Below, in pieces: positions 18,253-27,464 of a stretch of 64,000 nucleotides of DNA. The stretch comes from Gardnerella vaginalis (GTDB lineage Bacteria > Actinomycetota > Actinomycetes > Actinomycetales > Bifidobacteriaceae). Under the pieces are notes generated by a model. It searched no databases, was not told where the DNA came from, and was given only the letters and a program-made list of their open reading frames with translations. The stretch lies in the NCBI RefSeq assembly GCF_040427915.1, contig NZ_JBETXJ010000002.1, positions 620,001 to 684,000 of the forward strand, in the 5' to 3' direction. Made by a program: the position numbers and the translations under genes. Numbering within the stretch: the first letter of the stretch is position 1; each line of letters starts with the position of its first letter.

Positions 18253-19641
18253 ATGTTTATGATTCGAATGGTTGCGCGATCTCTTGCAAGGCAGATTAAA
18301 AAGCGAGTTCTTATAGCGATTGTTGTGTGCTTGAGTGCGTGTGTAAGCGTGGCAATGCTTAGTGTTGTTTACGACGTTGGAGACAAAATTAACGCGGAGC
18401 TTAGCTCTTACGGATCCAATATTATTGTTCAGCCTAAGTCGAATGCTGTTGTGAACGACTTGTATGCTTCTCGCACAAAGTCAGCTTATAGTAATTCGCA
18501 ATCTTCTCAAACTTTGGCTGATGCGGAAAGCGAAGAATCTACTGCTTTTTTGAAGGAATCGGATGCTGCAAAAATCAAAATGATTTTTTGGGCGTTTAAC
18601 ATAACGAATTTTTCGCCAAAACTAACGATTTACGCAAATCTTAAAGCAAATTCTTCTACTGAATCTGCTAATTCTGCTAATTCTGCTAACTCCACTAATT
18701 CTGCTAATTCAGTAGTTCCGATTGTTGGCACTTGGTTTAATCGCAAGCTTGCGCTCGCTTCTGGAGAGACAACAGTTGTTGGCGTGCAAGGAATGCGGTC
18801 TTGGTGGAAGATGATTGAAGGCAGATTCCCACGTGATTTTAAGCGCGAAGCCGCTGTTGGCACAAATCTTGCTAAAAGTCATAATCTAAAAGTTGGTCAG
18901 CTAATAAAACTAACTCGTTCTGGCAGGCAAATCTCACTTAAAATTGTTGGCATCTACGATTCTGGAGATAGCGACAATAACGCGATTTACGCGGATTCAA
19001 GCGAAGCTCAAAGCCTTGCAAATAAGCCAAATATGGTTGAGGCGATTGAGGTTAAAGCATTGACTACGCCAGAAAACGATTTAGCGCGTAAAGCGGCTAA
19101 GAATCCAGCGGCTCTTAGCCAAGAAGAGTGGGAGACTTGGTATTGCACGGCTTACCCAAGCTCGATTACTTACCAAATTGAAGAAGTGATTCCAGGAGCT
19201 GTTGCAAAGCAAGTGCGGCAAGTTTCGGCTATGCAAGGCAGCGTGCTTAACAAGACGCGCGCTGTGATGGTGCTTATGACGGCGCTTAGCTTGGTTGCGG
19301 CGGCTGTTGCGGTTGCGAATCTTATGGCGGCTGCGATTTCGGAGCGCTCGGGGGAGCTTGCGCTGCTCAAGGCGCTGGGTGCGCGCGATGGCGCTGTTGC
19401 GCGGCTAATGCTTATGGAAACAGCGGTTATTGCGTGCGTTGGTGCGCTTATTGGCATGATTGCAGGCTTTGGAGTTGCGCAAGTGATTGGATTTGGCGTG
19501 TTTGGTTCTGCGATTTCGCTTCGACCAATGGTATTTGTGCTGGTGTTTGTTCTTCTTGCGATTACTGTTCTTGTTGCCGCTGGCTCTTCTATTCGCTCTA
19601 TTTTGCATGTGCGTCCTGCGGAGGTGCTTCATGGGCGTTAA
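18253..19641 (+). CDS. FtsX/MacB-like ABC permease (first of two)
   Basis: A 462-residue permease with one N-terminal transmembrane helix, a large extracytoplasmic domain and three C-terminal helices (ALSLVAAAVAVANLMAAAIS onward), the FtsX layout. ATG 18253 is 9 bp after TAGGAG; a TTG at 18247 is less likely. The extracytoplasmic part has a low-complexity NSANSANSANSTNSANS run at about 138-155. It overlaps the next permease by 11 bp; together with the ATPase at 20992 they form one ABC unit of the p19-type iron system. Confidence 0.88.
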   Translation: MFMIRMVARSLARQIKKRVLIAIVVCLSACVSVAMLSVVYDVGDKINAELSSYGSNIIVQPKSNAVVNDLYASRTKSAYSNSQSSQTLADAESEESTAFLKESDAAKIKMIFWAFNITNFSPKLTIYANLKANSSTESANSANSANSTNSANSVVPIVGTWFNRKLALASGETTVVGVQGMRSWWKMIEGRFPRDFKREAAVGTNLAKSHNLKVGQLIKLTRSGRQISLKIVGIYDSGDSDNNAIYADSSEAQSLANKPNMVEAIEVKALTTPENDLARKAAKNPAALSQEEWETWYCTAYPSSITYQIEEVIPGAVAKQVRQVSAMQGSVLNKTRAVMVLMTALSLVAAAVAVANLMAAAISERSGELALLKALGARDGAVARLMLMETAVIACVGALIGMIAGFGVAQVIGFGVFGSAISLRPMVFVLVFVLLAITVLVAAGSSIRSILHVRPAEVLHGR

Positions 19642-20932
19642 ATCTGGTTCTGGTATGACTTCTAATAGCGCAATGTTTGCAACTATGCTTTTTGGCGCGG
19701 TTTTTCGCCGAAAGTCGCGTGCGCTTATGGCAGTAGTTGCCACTCTTGTTGGTGCTGCAACGCTATTTTGTTTGGCTGCAATTTGCATTGTTGTTCCTCA
19801 ACAAATGAGTGACGAAATGCGCGCGTATGGAGCGAATATTATTGTGACGCCGCTTGCAGGCGAGTGGAAGAATGGCATTGATCGCGCAATGGTTTTGCAC
19901 ACTAACGACATGGTTCTTGCAAAAGGCGCTATGCGATCTGCTACGTACCGTTACGAAAATGTGCGCATTAATGCAGCTCCGTACGTGCTTGCTGGAGTAG
20001 ATGTTTCTGCTGTTAAGTCGCTTAATAAGCATTGGAATGTGGACGGCGCTTGGCCTAGCAGTGGAAACGTTATGGTTGGGCGAGATGTGTCTCTTGCTAT
20101 GGGCTTAAAGATTGGTTCGCGCATTGCAATCGCGTATCGCGCTGGCGATAATTCCTCGGATTCACATAAGCCTGCACAAAAGTCGCAAGGTAAGTCGCAA
20201 GATAATCAAGCAGATAATCAAGCAGATAATCAAACGGAAAAATCTTCCCAAAATAAGCTTGTTGAAGGCAGAGTTTCCACGGATATTATGGATACTCACG
20301 GCACAACTTTCCGCGTTTGCGGCATTCTAGACACGGGAGATGCCGAAGATTCCATGCTTTACGCAACTAACGCGGATTTGCGTGCGCTTACAGGCGTTAA
20401 GCGCGGCGCGGACGTGATTGCTTACTCGTCTTCTGCGCCGAATGTAGAGGCGGTTGTGCGCAGCATTAACGATATGACTTCTATGCGTGTTCGCGCGCAA
20501 CAAGTAACCAAAGTTACGGCTGCAGACACTGGCATTATTGCTATGCTTCGCAGCCTATTTTGGATTGTTTCGCTGGTTGTTCTTGCGCTGATGATGGTTG
20601 GCGTAAGCACTACGATTTCTTCGATTGTGCAACAGCGCAGAAATGAGATTGGCTTGCGCAAAGCTTTGGGTGCGAGTGCTAAGAGCATTGGCGTTGAATT
20701 CACTGCGGAATCTGGGCTTTATGGCTTTATTGGCGGAATCGCCGGTACGGCGGTAGGGTATGGTTTTGCGCGCTTGCTTGCATCAATGGTGTTTTCTAGA
20801 GATTTGAGCGTTAACTGGTGGCTGGTTGCGTTTTCTATTGTGTTTAGCGTTGCAGTGTCTTGCGTTGCTGCTTTGCCACCTGTTTTGCGCGCGTCAAAAA
20901 TCGACCCTGCGATTGTGCTTCGAGAAGAATAG
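19631..20932 (+). CDS. FtsX/MacB-like ABC permease (second of two)
   Basis: A 433-residue permease with the same layout as its upstream neighbour: N-terminal helix, extracytoplasmic domain with a Gln/Asn/Lys-rich insertion (QADNQADNQ), and a C-terminal three-helix module ending in the conserved ALPPVLRASKIDPAIVLREE. ATG 19631 overlaps the preceding stop and follows GAGGTG; the frame's longer upstream extension is rejected. Partner of the first permease and the ATPase. Confidence 0.88.
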   Translation: MGVKSGSGMTSNSAMFATMLFGAVFRRKSRALMAVVATLVGAATLFCLAAICIVVPQQMSDEMRAYGANIIVTPLAGEWKNGIDRAMVLHTNDMVLAKGAMRSATYRYENVRINAAPYVLAGVDVSAVKSLNKHWNVDGAWPSSGNVMVGRDVSLAMGLKIGSRIAIAYRAGDNSSDSHKPAQKSQGKSQDNQADNQADNQTEKSSQNKLVEGRVSTDIMDTHGTTFRVCGILDTGDAEDSMLYATNADLRALTGVKRGADVIAYSSSAPNVEAVVRSINDMTSMRVRAQQVTKVTAADTGIIAMLRSLFWIVSLVVLALMMVGVSTTISSIVQQRRNEIGLRKALGASAKSIGVEFTAESGLYGFIGGIAGTAVGYGFARLLASMVFSRDLSVNWWLVAFSIVFSVAVSCVAALPPVLRASKIDPAIVLREE

Positions 20933-20991
20933 TTTAGAGTGATTTTAGAATGATTTTAGAATGTTTAGTTAAGGATTTTTAAGGATTTGAT

Positions 20992-21837
20992 ATGGCAGAG
21001 AATGTAGAAAATAGGCAGGAAAATACTGATTCCAAGCCAGAAATGCTGTTGACTTTGGACCATGTTTCCAAGATTTACGGCTCTCTTCGCGCTGTTGACG
21101 ATTTGTCTCTTACTGTGCCTCAAGGCGAGTGGCTTTCGATTGTTGGCTCGAGCGGTTCTGGCAAAACTACGCTGATGAATATTATTGGGTGCATGGATTC
21201 GCCATCTAAAGGCTCTGTTGCTTTGCAAGGCCGAAAGCTCGAGGATTTGAACGCAGGTCAGCTTGCAGACGTTCGAAAAAACGTAATCGGTCTTGTGTTT
21301 CAAAAGTTTTATCTTGTGCCGCATTTAACAGCAGTTGAAAACGTGATGGTTGCGCAATACTACCATTCTGTTGTAGACGAATCTCAAGCCATGGAAGCCT
21401 TGGAGCGCGTTGGCTTGAAGGATCGCGCTCATCATTTGCCGAGCCAGCTTTCTGGCGGTGAGCAGCAGCGTGTATGCGTTGCTCGCGCGCTTATTAACTG
21501 TCCGAAGTTGCTTATTGCGGATGAGCCGACTGGTAATTTGGACGAAAAAAATGAGCAGATTGTGCTCGACTTGTTTAAGCAGCTGCACAAGCAAGGCACT
21601 ACGATTATTGTTGTAACGCACGATTCTTTGGTTGCTCAATGCGCAGATCGCGAAATCATGCTTAATCACGGTGTGCTTGTTGGCGAGCGTTGGAATAATG
21701 ATAGTGCACGCAAAGCGTACGAGGCGATTGGTGGCAAGCCTGCGTTTACGAGTGCTCACGTTGATGAAAGTGTTGCAGAAGCTTTGCAAAATCATGAGCC
21801 GACTAAATCGCCTAAATTAGCGAATTTAGATGATTAG
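20992..21837 (+). CDS. ABC transporter ATPase of the iron cluster
   Basis: A 281-residue ATPase of the MacB/LolD type: Walker [10 protein letters not shown], signature LSGGEQQR, Walker [13 protein letters not shown] and switch His in VVTHD. Compared with typical 230-residue relatives it has about 45 extra C-terminal residues. It follows the two FtsX-like permeases by 59 bp and surely energises them. Their substrate in p19-type iron operons is not settled. Confidence 0.92.
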   Translation: MAENVENRQENTDSKPEMLLTLDHVSKIYGSLRAVDDLSLTVPQGEWLSIVGSSGSGKTTLMNIIGCMDSPSKGSVALQGRKLEDLNAGQLADVRKNVIGLVFQKFYLVPHLTAVENVMVAQYYHSVVDESQAMEALERVGLKDRAHHLPSQLSGGEQQRVCVARALINCPKLLIADEPTGNLDEKNEQIVLDLFKQLHKQGTTIIVVTHDSLVAQCADREIMLNHGVLVGERWNNDSARKAYEAIGGKPAFTSAHVDESVAEALQNHEPTKSPKLANLDD

Positions 21838-21893
21838 TTTTTATATGATTAGTTGCGTATGGGTTTAATTTAAGATTTAAAGGCGATGATTTT

Positions 21894-22526
21894 ATGGTTT
21901 CAGATAATATGTTTCACGATGTTTCACGCTGTAATAATTTGCGTGATGATTTGAAGTCTAAAAAAATTGCAAAAACGGTTGCTGCGATTGCGGTTTTAGC
22001 TAGCTCAAGTGCGCTTCTTGCATCTTGCGGCGAGCCGAGTGCTGTGCCGATGAATGATGAGTTTGCAGGAAACTCTGGTCAAAGCGAAAACGATAGTGGC
22101 AATGCTTCGAAATCTTATGATTCTGGCGCTAAACAATCGCATGCTTCCGCGCAAAGTGAGGATTCGCAAAATCAGCAAAATCAGCAGAATCAGCAAAATT
22201 CTCCTAAAACAGACACTGGCAACTACAAAGATGGCGATTACAAAATCAAAGCTACGTATGGTCCAGTTGCAGAAGACAGTATTGATGTGAATTTAAGTGT
22301 TGCAAGCGGAAATGTGAGCAGTGTTGAAATCACGCCTCATCCGTTTACACCGATTTCCAAAAAACACATGAGCGCTTTTAGCGAGGCTATTCCAGGAAAA
22401 ATCGTTGGAAAACCGCTAAAAGATTTGCATATTTCGGTTGTTGCTGGAGCAAGTTGGACTAGTGACGCCTTCAACAAAGCGCTTGACGTTGCTCGCCAAG
22501 AGGCTTCAATTCAATCCGCGCAATAA
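21894..22526 (+). CDS. FMN-binding-domain lipoprotein
   Basis: A 210-residue exported protein. A signal peptide with lipobox LLASC is followed by a Ser/Gln/Asn-rich linker (QNQQNQQNQQNS) and an FMN-bind domain (GDYKIKATYGPVAEDSIDVN to the end). ApbE substrates carry a [S/T]GA[S/T] flavinylation motif; here the corresponding site is AGAS in VVAGASWTSDAF, so the acceptor would be Ser. Probably the covalently flavinylated electron carrier of the iron system. A segment of 26 residues precedes the hydrophobic region, so a start downstream of 21894 is possible. Confidence 0.88.
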   Translation: MVSDNMFHDVSRCNNLRDDLKSKKIAKTVAAIAVLASSSALLASCGEPSAVPMNDEFAGNSGQSENDSGNASKSYDSGAKQSHASAQSEDSQNQQNQQNQQNSPKTDTGNYKDGDYKIKATYGPVAEDSIDVNLSVASGNVSSVEITPHPFTPISKKHMSAFSEAIPGKIVGKPLKDLHISVVAGASWTSDAFNKALDVARQEASIQSAQ

Positions 22527-22537
22527 TATTAACCACC

Positions 22538-22774
22538 TTACTCCATGACTTCAAGAATAGTGCCTTCGTTGCGAATCATCGTTGCTGCCATAGCTCCGAT
22601 TCCTGCCATAAGTGGAATAATGGCATCACTGTATTCGTGCATGAACTGTGCAAAATCATGATCATAAGAAATAATCGCAACGTACAAAAGAAGGAATTCG
22701 ACTGCTGTAAATATTGCCCACTTAAGAATCCAAATAAGCGTTTTTTTAATAAGTTTTATAGAGTCCTTGCTCAT
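22538..22774 (-). CDS. Small membrane protein of unknown function
   Basis: A 78-residue protein with two hydrophobic segments (about 13-35 and 50-65). RBS AGAAGG lies before the ATG at 22774. Convergent with the FMN-binding gene, whose stop is 11 bp away. Not recognised. Confidence 0.7.
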   Translation of the reverse strand: MSKDSIKLIKKTLIWILKWAIFTAVEFLLLYVAIISYDHDFAQFMHEYSDAIIPLMAGIGAMAATMIRNEGTILEVME

Positions 22775-23009
22775 GAGTTGCCTTCTTTCTAATTTGCTGT
22801 TTTATTTGTGAGCATTGTAGCTAATTCGCGCACATTTCTTATCGTTCGTATGCGTTTTGTATTTCTAGTATAAATATTGCAATCCCTCGAGCAATATGAT
22901 GTACTCAAAACTCAGTACTCAATATTGCGCGGAAAATGTTTGTAATTAGACTTAAAGCAACGCACAAATATGTTGCGCAAATACGTTACAGATACAAGGA
23001 GATACAAAC

Positions 23010-23357
23010 ATGAGTAGCGCAGATATGGGTAGTGTAAGCATGAGTGATTTTGGCATAAACTCTTGGCATCCAGAAGATAACGTAAACAAAATAGGAAAAG
23101 TTTGCGAAAATAGCATTAATCAAATTCAAAAGCAGGAAGATAACCTTGCGGAAAATAGTAGCGAAGAGCTTTCACAATATGAAATTGATGAATTAGCTAA
23201 GCAATTAGAAGAATTCTTTACAAAATATATTGTGCTAGAAAATGGCTCTTTTGTTGTAAAAGAGGATGCTATTATTGCAGACGGCTATGGCGATCATATA
23301 GAAGATTTTCGCAATGCCGCAAAAGGATTAAATCTTTCAATGGAAGATCAACAATAA
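23010..23357 (+). CDS. Small acidic cytoplasmic protein of unknown function
   Basis: A 115-residue, Glu/Asn/Ser-rich protein without a signal or membrane segment. RBS AAGGAGATACAAAC precedes ATG 23010. The middle (EELSQYEIDELAKQLEEFF) is helical. The short N-terminal WH and Ser-rich region recall small WXG100-like or antitoxin-like proteins, but nothing is firm. It is flanked by minus-strand membrane-protein genes on both sides. Confidence 0.65.
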   Translation: MSSADMGSVSMSDFGINSWHPEDNVNKIGKVCENSINQIQKQEDNLAENSSEELSQYEIDELAKQLEEFFTKYIVLENGSFVVKEDAIIADGYGDHIEDFRNAAKGLNLSMEDQQ

Positions 23358-23398
23358 GCTTAAATCCTTAAAGTCTAAATCCTTAAAGCCTTAAATCC

Positions 23399-23902
23399 TT
23401 AAAAATCGCTTTCATCAATAGGGTGACCTTGTGGGCGCTTTATTACTCGCCACAGAATCGCCAATGTTACAACGCCATTTGCAATTCCATAGTAATAAAT
23501 CCAAGGAACGTGAATAAGCCCACAAATAAAGCATGTAATAATATTTATTAAATTATTTAGATAATTGCTACGTATTTGCTTATTTTGTGATTCGACTTTT
23601 TTGCGCTCTTGCTCAAGAGTAATTATGTAATCTTTGTTGCTTTCTATATTCTCAACATCATCACTTGTTCTGTTAGCGCCTGCGCCATCAATCTTAGATA
23701 TATTATTTTCTATATACGCATTTTTTTCTTTAATAACGCTTTTACGCAAGAAAAAATATGCATAAGAATACAATGCAACAGAAAGAAGTCCTGGTACAAG
23801 CCACAAAACGAAAAAGCCAAAACTACGCATAAAAGCAGCTGTTGAGGCAAGCGCCACCGCAGCTACTTCTGCGGAGTGCAATACTACTAATCGTTTTGTC
23901 AT
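23399..23902 (-). CDS. Membrane protein with a central cytoplasmic helix, unknown function
   Basis: A 167-residue protein: two N-terminal hydrophobic helices, a charged coiled-coil-like region (about 80-115, YIITLEQERKKVESQNKQIR), and one or two C-terminal hydrophobic segments. The ATG at 23902 follows GCAGCAGGA; a TTG five codons upstream is less likely. Not recognised. A short direct repeat (AAATCCTTAAAG) separates its 3' end from the preceding gene. Confidence 0.65.
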   Translation of the reverse strand: MTKRLVVLHSAEVAAVALASTAAFMRSFGFFVLWLVPGLLSVALYSYAYFFLRKSVIKEKNAYIENNISKIDGAGANRTSDDVENIESNKDYIITLEQERKKVESQNKQIRSNYLNNLINIITCFICGLIHVPWIYYYGIANGVVTLAILWRVIKRPQGHPIDESDF

Positions 23903-24094
23903 ATAATCCTGCTGCAATCATTATTGAATATGAATTTCAACGCAACCAAAAGTCGCATATTGTTACTTATTATAACCAAGTTTGACTTACGTGCATTACT
24001 TGTAATCATTTATTACTACACAATTTGCCCTACTTTGCGCGCGTTTATAAAGTAGAATATAAGAAAAGTAGCGTGTGATTGCAAGAAAGCCATT

Positions 24095-24835
24095 ATGCCA
24101 AAAACGTATGCAATAGTAGATAACGACCCACTAGTTTTAGCGGTTATGCGAAACGTGCTCAGCAAGCTTTTGCCAAGTGAGTACGTGTGCAAATGGTGCG
24201 TAAAATCAGGCGTTCAAGCTTTGCAACACTGCCAAGTAACAAAAACAACTCCGGATTATATTCTGATAGATATGTCAATGAAAGACATGTCTGGAGTAGA
24301 GGTAATACGCGCAATTCGTGAGCAAAACAACAGCATTATTTTAATTGGCATGACTTCTTACGATTGTAGATCCTACGCTTCGATGGTTGCGCAAGTTGGT
24401 GGGCAAGCTATGGTTGCTAAAGACAATTTCAAAGGACTAGCAGAAGCTTTGCAATATTGCGATAATCAGCACGTGTATGGCTGCCGATGTGTTAAAGATG
24501 TTGCTTACGATTTTGCTACTCCGCAAGAATCTTTTATTAGACTTTCTAAATCAAGGTCGCGTAGCGTTTTGCCGCCTCAAGAACTAAAAATCATGGATCT
24601 GCTCGCTAAAGGCTACACAACAAATCAGATTGCGGCTCAACTTGGTCTTATGCCAAACACTATTAACACGCATATTCATAGGATTTACAAAAAATTGCAC
24701 GTTTCTAACCGCGTGCAAGCAATATCCGCATTTGCTGCAATGCAAAATCGTGAGCAAAATAGCAATATGCAATATTTTAATGATTCGCTGCAAAATCATC
24801 CGAATCTTTTGCAAGAAACGGATAGCGCATGTTAA
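24095..24835 (+). CDS. LuxR/NarL-family response regulator 1
   Basis: A 246-residue regulator. The receiver domain (1-125) has the acidic pair in IVDNDP and the phosphorylation site Asp in LIDMSMKDMSGVEV. The C-terminal HTH (about 163-225) is LPPQELKIMDLLAKGYTTNQIAAQLG... typical of LuxR. It overlaps the kinase gene at 24829 by 7 bp. The receiver and the PQESF linker are shared with the regulator at 27465-28118, so the two are paralogues. Confidence 0.92.
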   Translation: MPKTYAIVDNDPLVLAVMRNVLSKLLPSEYVCKWCVKSGVQALQHCQVTKTTPDYILIDMSMKDMSGVEVIRAIREQNNSIILIGMTSYDCRSYASMVAQVGGQAMVAKDNFKGLAEALQYCDNQHVYGCRCVKDVAYDFATPQESFIRLSKSRSRSVLPPQELKIMDLLAKGYTTNQIAAQLGLMPNTINTHIHRIYKKLHVSNRVQAISAFAAMQNREQNSNMQYFNDSLQNHPNLLQETDSAC

Positions 24836-26061
24836 TGAAAACATTTTCGCGCGTTATTGAGTTGGTTAAAAGCTGGAAAATTCAGCGAACTTTATTCATA
24901 ATATTGGCGATTCTTGTAGTGTCAATGGATGTGCAATCGTGCAATACAGCTGGTTTGTGGCATAACCCGCAGCAATCTGTGTGCCAATACGTTTGGATGT
25001 TCGTAATATTTCTTTTGATTGCTTTTTCGCGTCAAATATCCCTCGTAACTCCGATTTTATATTGCGTAACGTTAGCAGTACCAGGCGTAAATGCAACTTG
25101 CTTTCTTTTTTCATTGATCGCTAGCATGTTTGTTGCAGGCTTTTACGATTCGTGGAAGTATTTGCTTTGTGCGTACATAGTTTCGCTGAATATTATGTAC
25201 TTTGCAAAAATGGCGTACATTCCGCTTACTTTTCCTTGTTTTATTCTTATTTCCATGATTTGCGGTTACGCTTTGCGCAAGTATTTGAACATGTTGGAAG
25301 AAAATAATCGCGCAAAAATGGATATTGTGCGCAGTGAGTTCCAGTCTTATATTGCGTCTGTTGCGTTGCAATTGCATGACGATGTGAACAATGAGATTAC
25401 GGATATTACATTGCTTGCGACTGATGCTTTGTATGCCGAGAGCGGTGAGCATACAAAAGAGTCATTAGAGCAGATTGTTGAGCATTCTCGTAATGCGCTT
25501 TCTAAAACGCGACTTGTTATTAATCTACTCGAGCAAGCTGAGCATAAGTATGATGATTCTTTAGATTCAAATATTGCTAGTATTGCTAGCACGCAGTTCG
25601 TTTATGGTTCTAATGGTAATAATTGCGTGACTTTGGCTGATTTTCTATGCAATATTCGCGCACGATTGCAATCTGAGCGTAAGATTTGCGAGCAGCTTGG
25701 GTATTATGGCTCGATAACAGTGGTTGATAAAAGTTCGGGGAGTGGTGATTTTACTGCATCTGCAACTGTTAGTACTGAAAAAGCTCAATGTGCTATTCGC
25801 ATGTGCAGCGAGTTGCTTACTAATATTCGTAAGCATTGCAATACTAGCGTTGATTTTTCTATGAATGTTACGGTTGATGAGCGAGAATGCAAAATAATGT
25901 GCATGAATTCGATTTCGACGTTGAATAAGTTTGGCGAAAGACTTGTTTTTGGCAAAGGGCTACTATTCCACAAAAAATCTGTGGAACGCTTAGGTGGATC
26001 TTTAAGCGCGCAAAAAGATGACGACACTTGGCTGGTCAATGTTGTTATTCCGCTAAACTAG
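24829..26061 (+). CDS. Sensor histidine kinase 1
   Basis: A 410-residue kinase. About five to six transmembrane helices fill residues 18-150 with short loops and no sensory domain, suggesting sensing in or at the membrane. The phospho-acceptor helix has HDDVNNEITDITLLATDAL, the HisKA_3 (HPK7) pattern. The ATPase domain has N-box-like SELLTNIRKHC and G2 box GKGLLFHKKSVERLGG. The G1 Asp is replaced: the region reads CMNSI. Partner of the regulator overlapping its start. Confidence 0.88.
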   Translation: MLMKTFSRVIELVKSWKIQRTLFIILAILVVSMDVQSCNTAGLWHNPQQSVCQYVWMFVIFLLIAFSRQISLVTPILYCVTLAVPGVNATCFLFSLIASMFVAGFYDSWKYLLCAYIVSLNIMYFAKMAYIPLTFPCFILISMICGYALRKYLNMLEENNRAKMDIVRSEFQSYIASVALQLHDDVNNEITDITLLATDALYAESGEHTKESLEQIVEHSRNALSKTRLVINLLEQAEHKYDDSLDSNIASIASTQFVYGSNGNNCVTLADFLCNIRARLQSERKICEQLGYYGSITVVDKSSGSGDFTASATVSTEKAQCAIRMCSELLTNIRKHCNTSVDFSMNVTVDERECKIMCMNSISTLNKFGERLVFGKGLLFHKKSVERLGGSLSAQKDDDTWLVNVVIPLN

Positions 26062-26071
26062 CATCACTCAA

Positions 26072-26220
26072 ATCATGCGTTATCGTGGCATTTTTTGTTA
26101 GATTTGCAATTTCTGCCACGATAACGTGTATAACATAGCAACGAAACAGCATTCTGCATTGCAAATTAACCGCCTACTTGCATCTGCCATGAAGCAGACG
26201 CGTCCAAATACTAGATTAAC
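26072..26220 (+). repeat. About 145-bp inverted repeat, left copy
   Basis: Read on the minus strand, this stretch matches 32796-32941 at roughly 80% by eye. Shared blocks include GATGCAAGTAGGCGGTTAAT, TGTTATAC and the palindrome ending ACGATAACGCATGATTT. It lies between the two convergent kinase genes. Confidence 0.8.
26079..26125. repeat. 47-bp GTTATCGTGGCA palindrome, copy 1
   Basis: Begins GTTATCGTGGCA and ends TGCCACGATAAC, 47 bp in all. It lies 17 bp after the stop of kinase 1 and could act as a stem-loop terminator between the convergent kinase genes. Confidence 0.85.
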
Positions 26221-26257
26221 GCGCAAGAGAAAGCACAATAAGTATCTTTCACAATGG

Positions 26258-27430
26258 CTATTTCTCTACATGAAGCGGAATGTGTACATTAATAATCCAC
26301 GAATCGCCATCTTCAATAACTTTAAAAGTTCCACCAACGCGTTCCGCAAGTATCTTATGAAAACGCAGTCCATATCCTAATTGCAAGTTAGCAAGAATAC
26401 CTCGTTGCGCACTATTTATACACGTAATATGACATTCATGGTCATTAAGCATTACATTCATGGCGTATTCTTTAGGCTTTGCAGCATGCTTTTTTACGTT
26501 CGCAAGCAGTTCTCGGCAAATATACTCAATTTGAGAACATTCTTCAAAAGGCAAATGCGCTGATCTCGAATCTTCAGCAGCTAAATCACTACTAAAGTCA
26601 ATGGAACCAATATAGCCAAGCTTCTCAAATGACTTTTGCTCACCATCAAATAAAACGCGTAATCCTGTACAAAAATCTTTATAACATGTAGTCGATTGCA
26701 TAACATCGCCAGTGCTTGCAGTTGTAGCATTGTCAAGAAGAGAAATGATATTACGTGCTCTATGAACAGTTGTAGTAGCACGTTGAAGAATCTCTCGCGA
26801 ATTTTCATGCTCTTGGTCATGAGTCGTTTTAGGTTCAATAGATTGTTGAGCCATCATCATAATGCTGGAAAGCTCATTAGTTACTTCATCGTGCATGCGA
26901 ATTGCGGCAATAGTGGCATATTTTTGAAAAACGTTGTAACGCTGTGCAAATAACTGTTCCTGCTGTTGGTGAATAGTAGAAATATAGTATTTTACGATTG
27001 CGCTAGAAATAAGAGTTATAAGAAGCCACCACGCTAACACATGAGCGTTTTGAAAATCGCAGATAATAAAGAACCATGAAGATACTCCGCAAGAAGAAAG
27101 CACGGTGTACCAAGGCTGAGTGATTACAGCAATTGCCAAACAAATCAATATGGTAAGCATCATAGATGAGTAGTTGATATTTGGCGCAATAATTACCAAC
27201 GGCATCCAAATAAGCACAATAAAAGATGCTTTACGAGGCCATATTGCAATACATAAGCAGATTACAATCCATACTATTTCAACTGTAATTGCATGCCAAT
27301 TAGAGTAGTAATGAAGATTATTATAGGAACAAATTTCAAGAATCAAAGTACAACTTATGATTACACCAATTCCAATTTTCTGCCATGCGTCATGCGGCAA
27401 AAAATTGATCATACGCGTTAATAATTTCAT
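26258..27430 (-). CDS. Sensor histidine kinase 2
   Basis: A 390-residue paralogue of the kinase at 24829, convergent with it. It has about five to six transmembrane helices (residues 18-140), the acceptor region MHDEVTNELSSIMMMAQQS, N-box-like RELLANVKKHA and G2 box GYGLRFHKILAERVGG. As in kinase 1 the G1 region lacks the usual DxGxG and reads CINSA. It follows its regulator by 34 bp on the minus strand. Confidence 0.88.
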   Translation of the reverse strand: MKLLTRMINFLPHDAWQKIGIGVIISCTLILEICSYNNLHYYSNWHAITVEIVWIVICLCIAIWPRKASFIVLIWMPLVIIAPNINYSSMMLTILICLAIAVITQPWYTVLSSCGVSSWFFIICDFQNAHVLAWWLLITLISSAIVKYYISTIHQQQEQLFAQRYNVFQKYATIAAIRMHDEVTNELSSIMMMAQQSIEPKTTHDQEHENSREILQRATTTVHRARNIISLLDNATTASTGDVMQSTTCYKDFCTGLRVLFDGEQKSFEKLGYIGSIDFSSDLAAEDSRSAHLPFEECSQIEYICRELLANVKKHAAKPKEYAMNVMLNDHECHITCINSAQRGILANLQLGYGLRFHKILAERVGGTFKVIEDGDSWIINVHIPLHVEK

Positions 27431-27464
27431 AACTACCTACTTTTACACGTTAATTTCTTACACG

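Noticed and set aside
18640..18710. Frameshift-prone NSANSAN repeat in the first FtsX-like permease as a phase-variation site
   Set aside because: Units are multiples of three, so slippage would change length but keep the frame.
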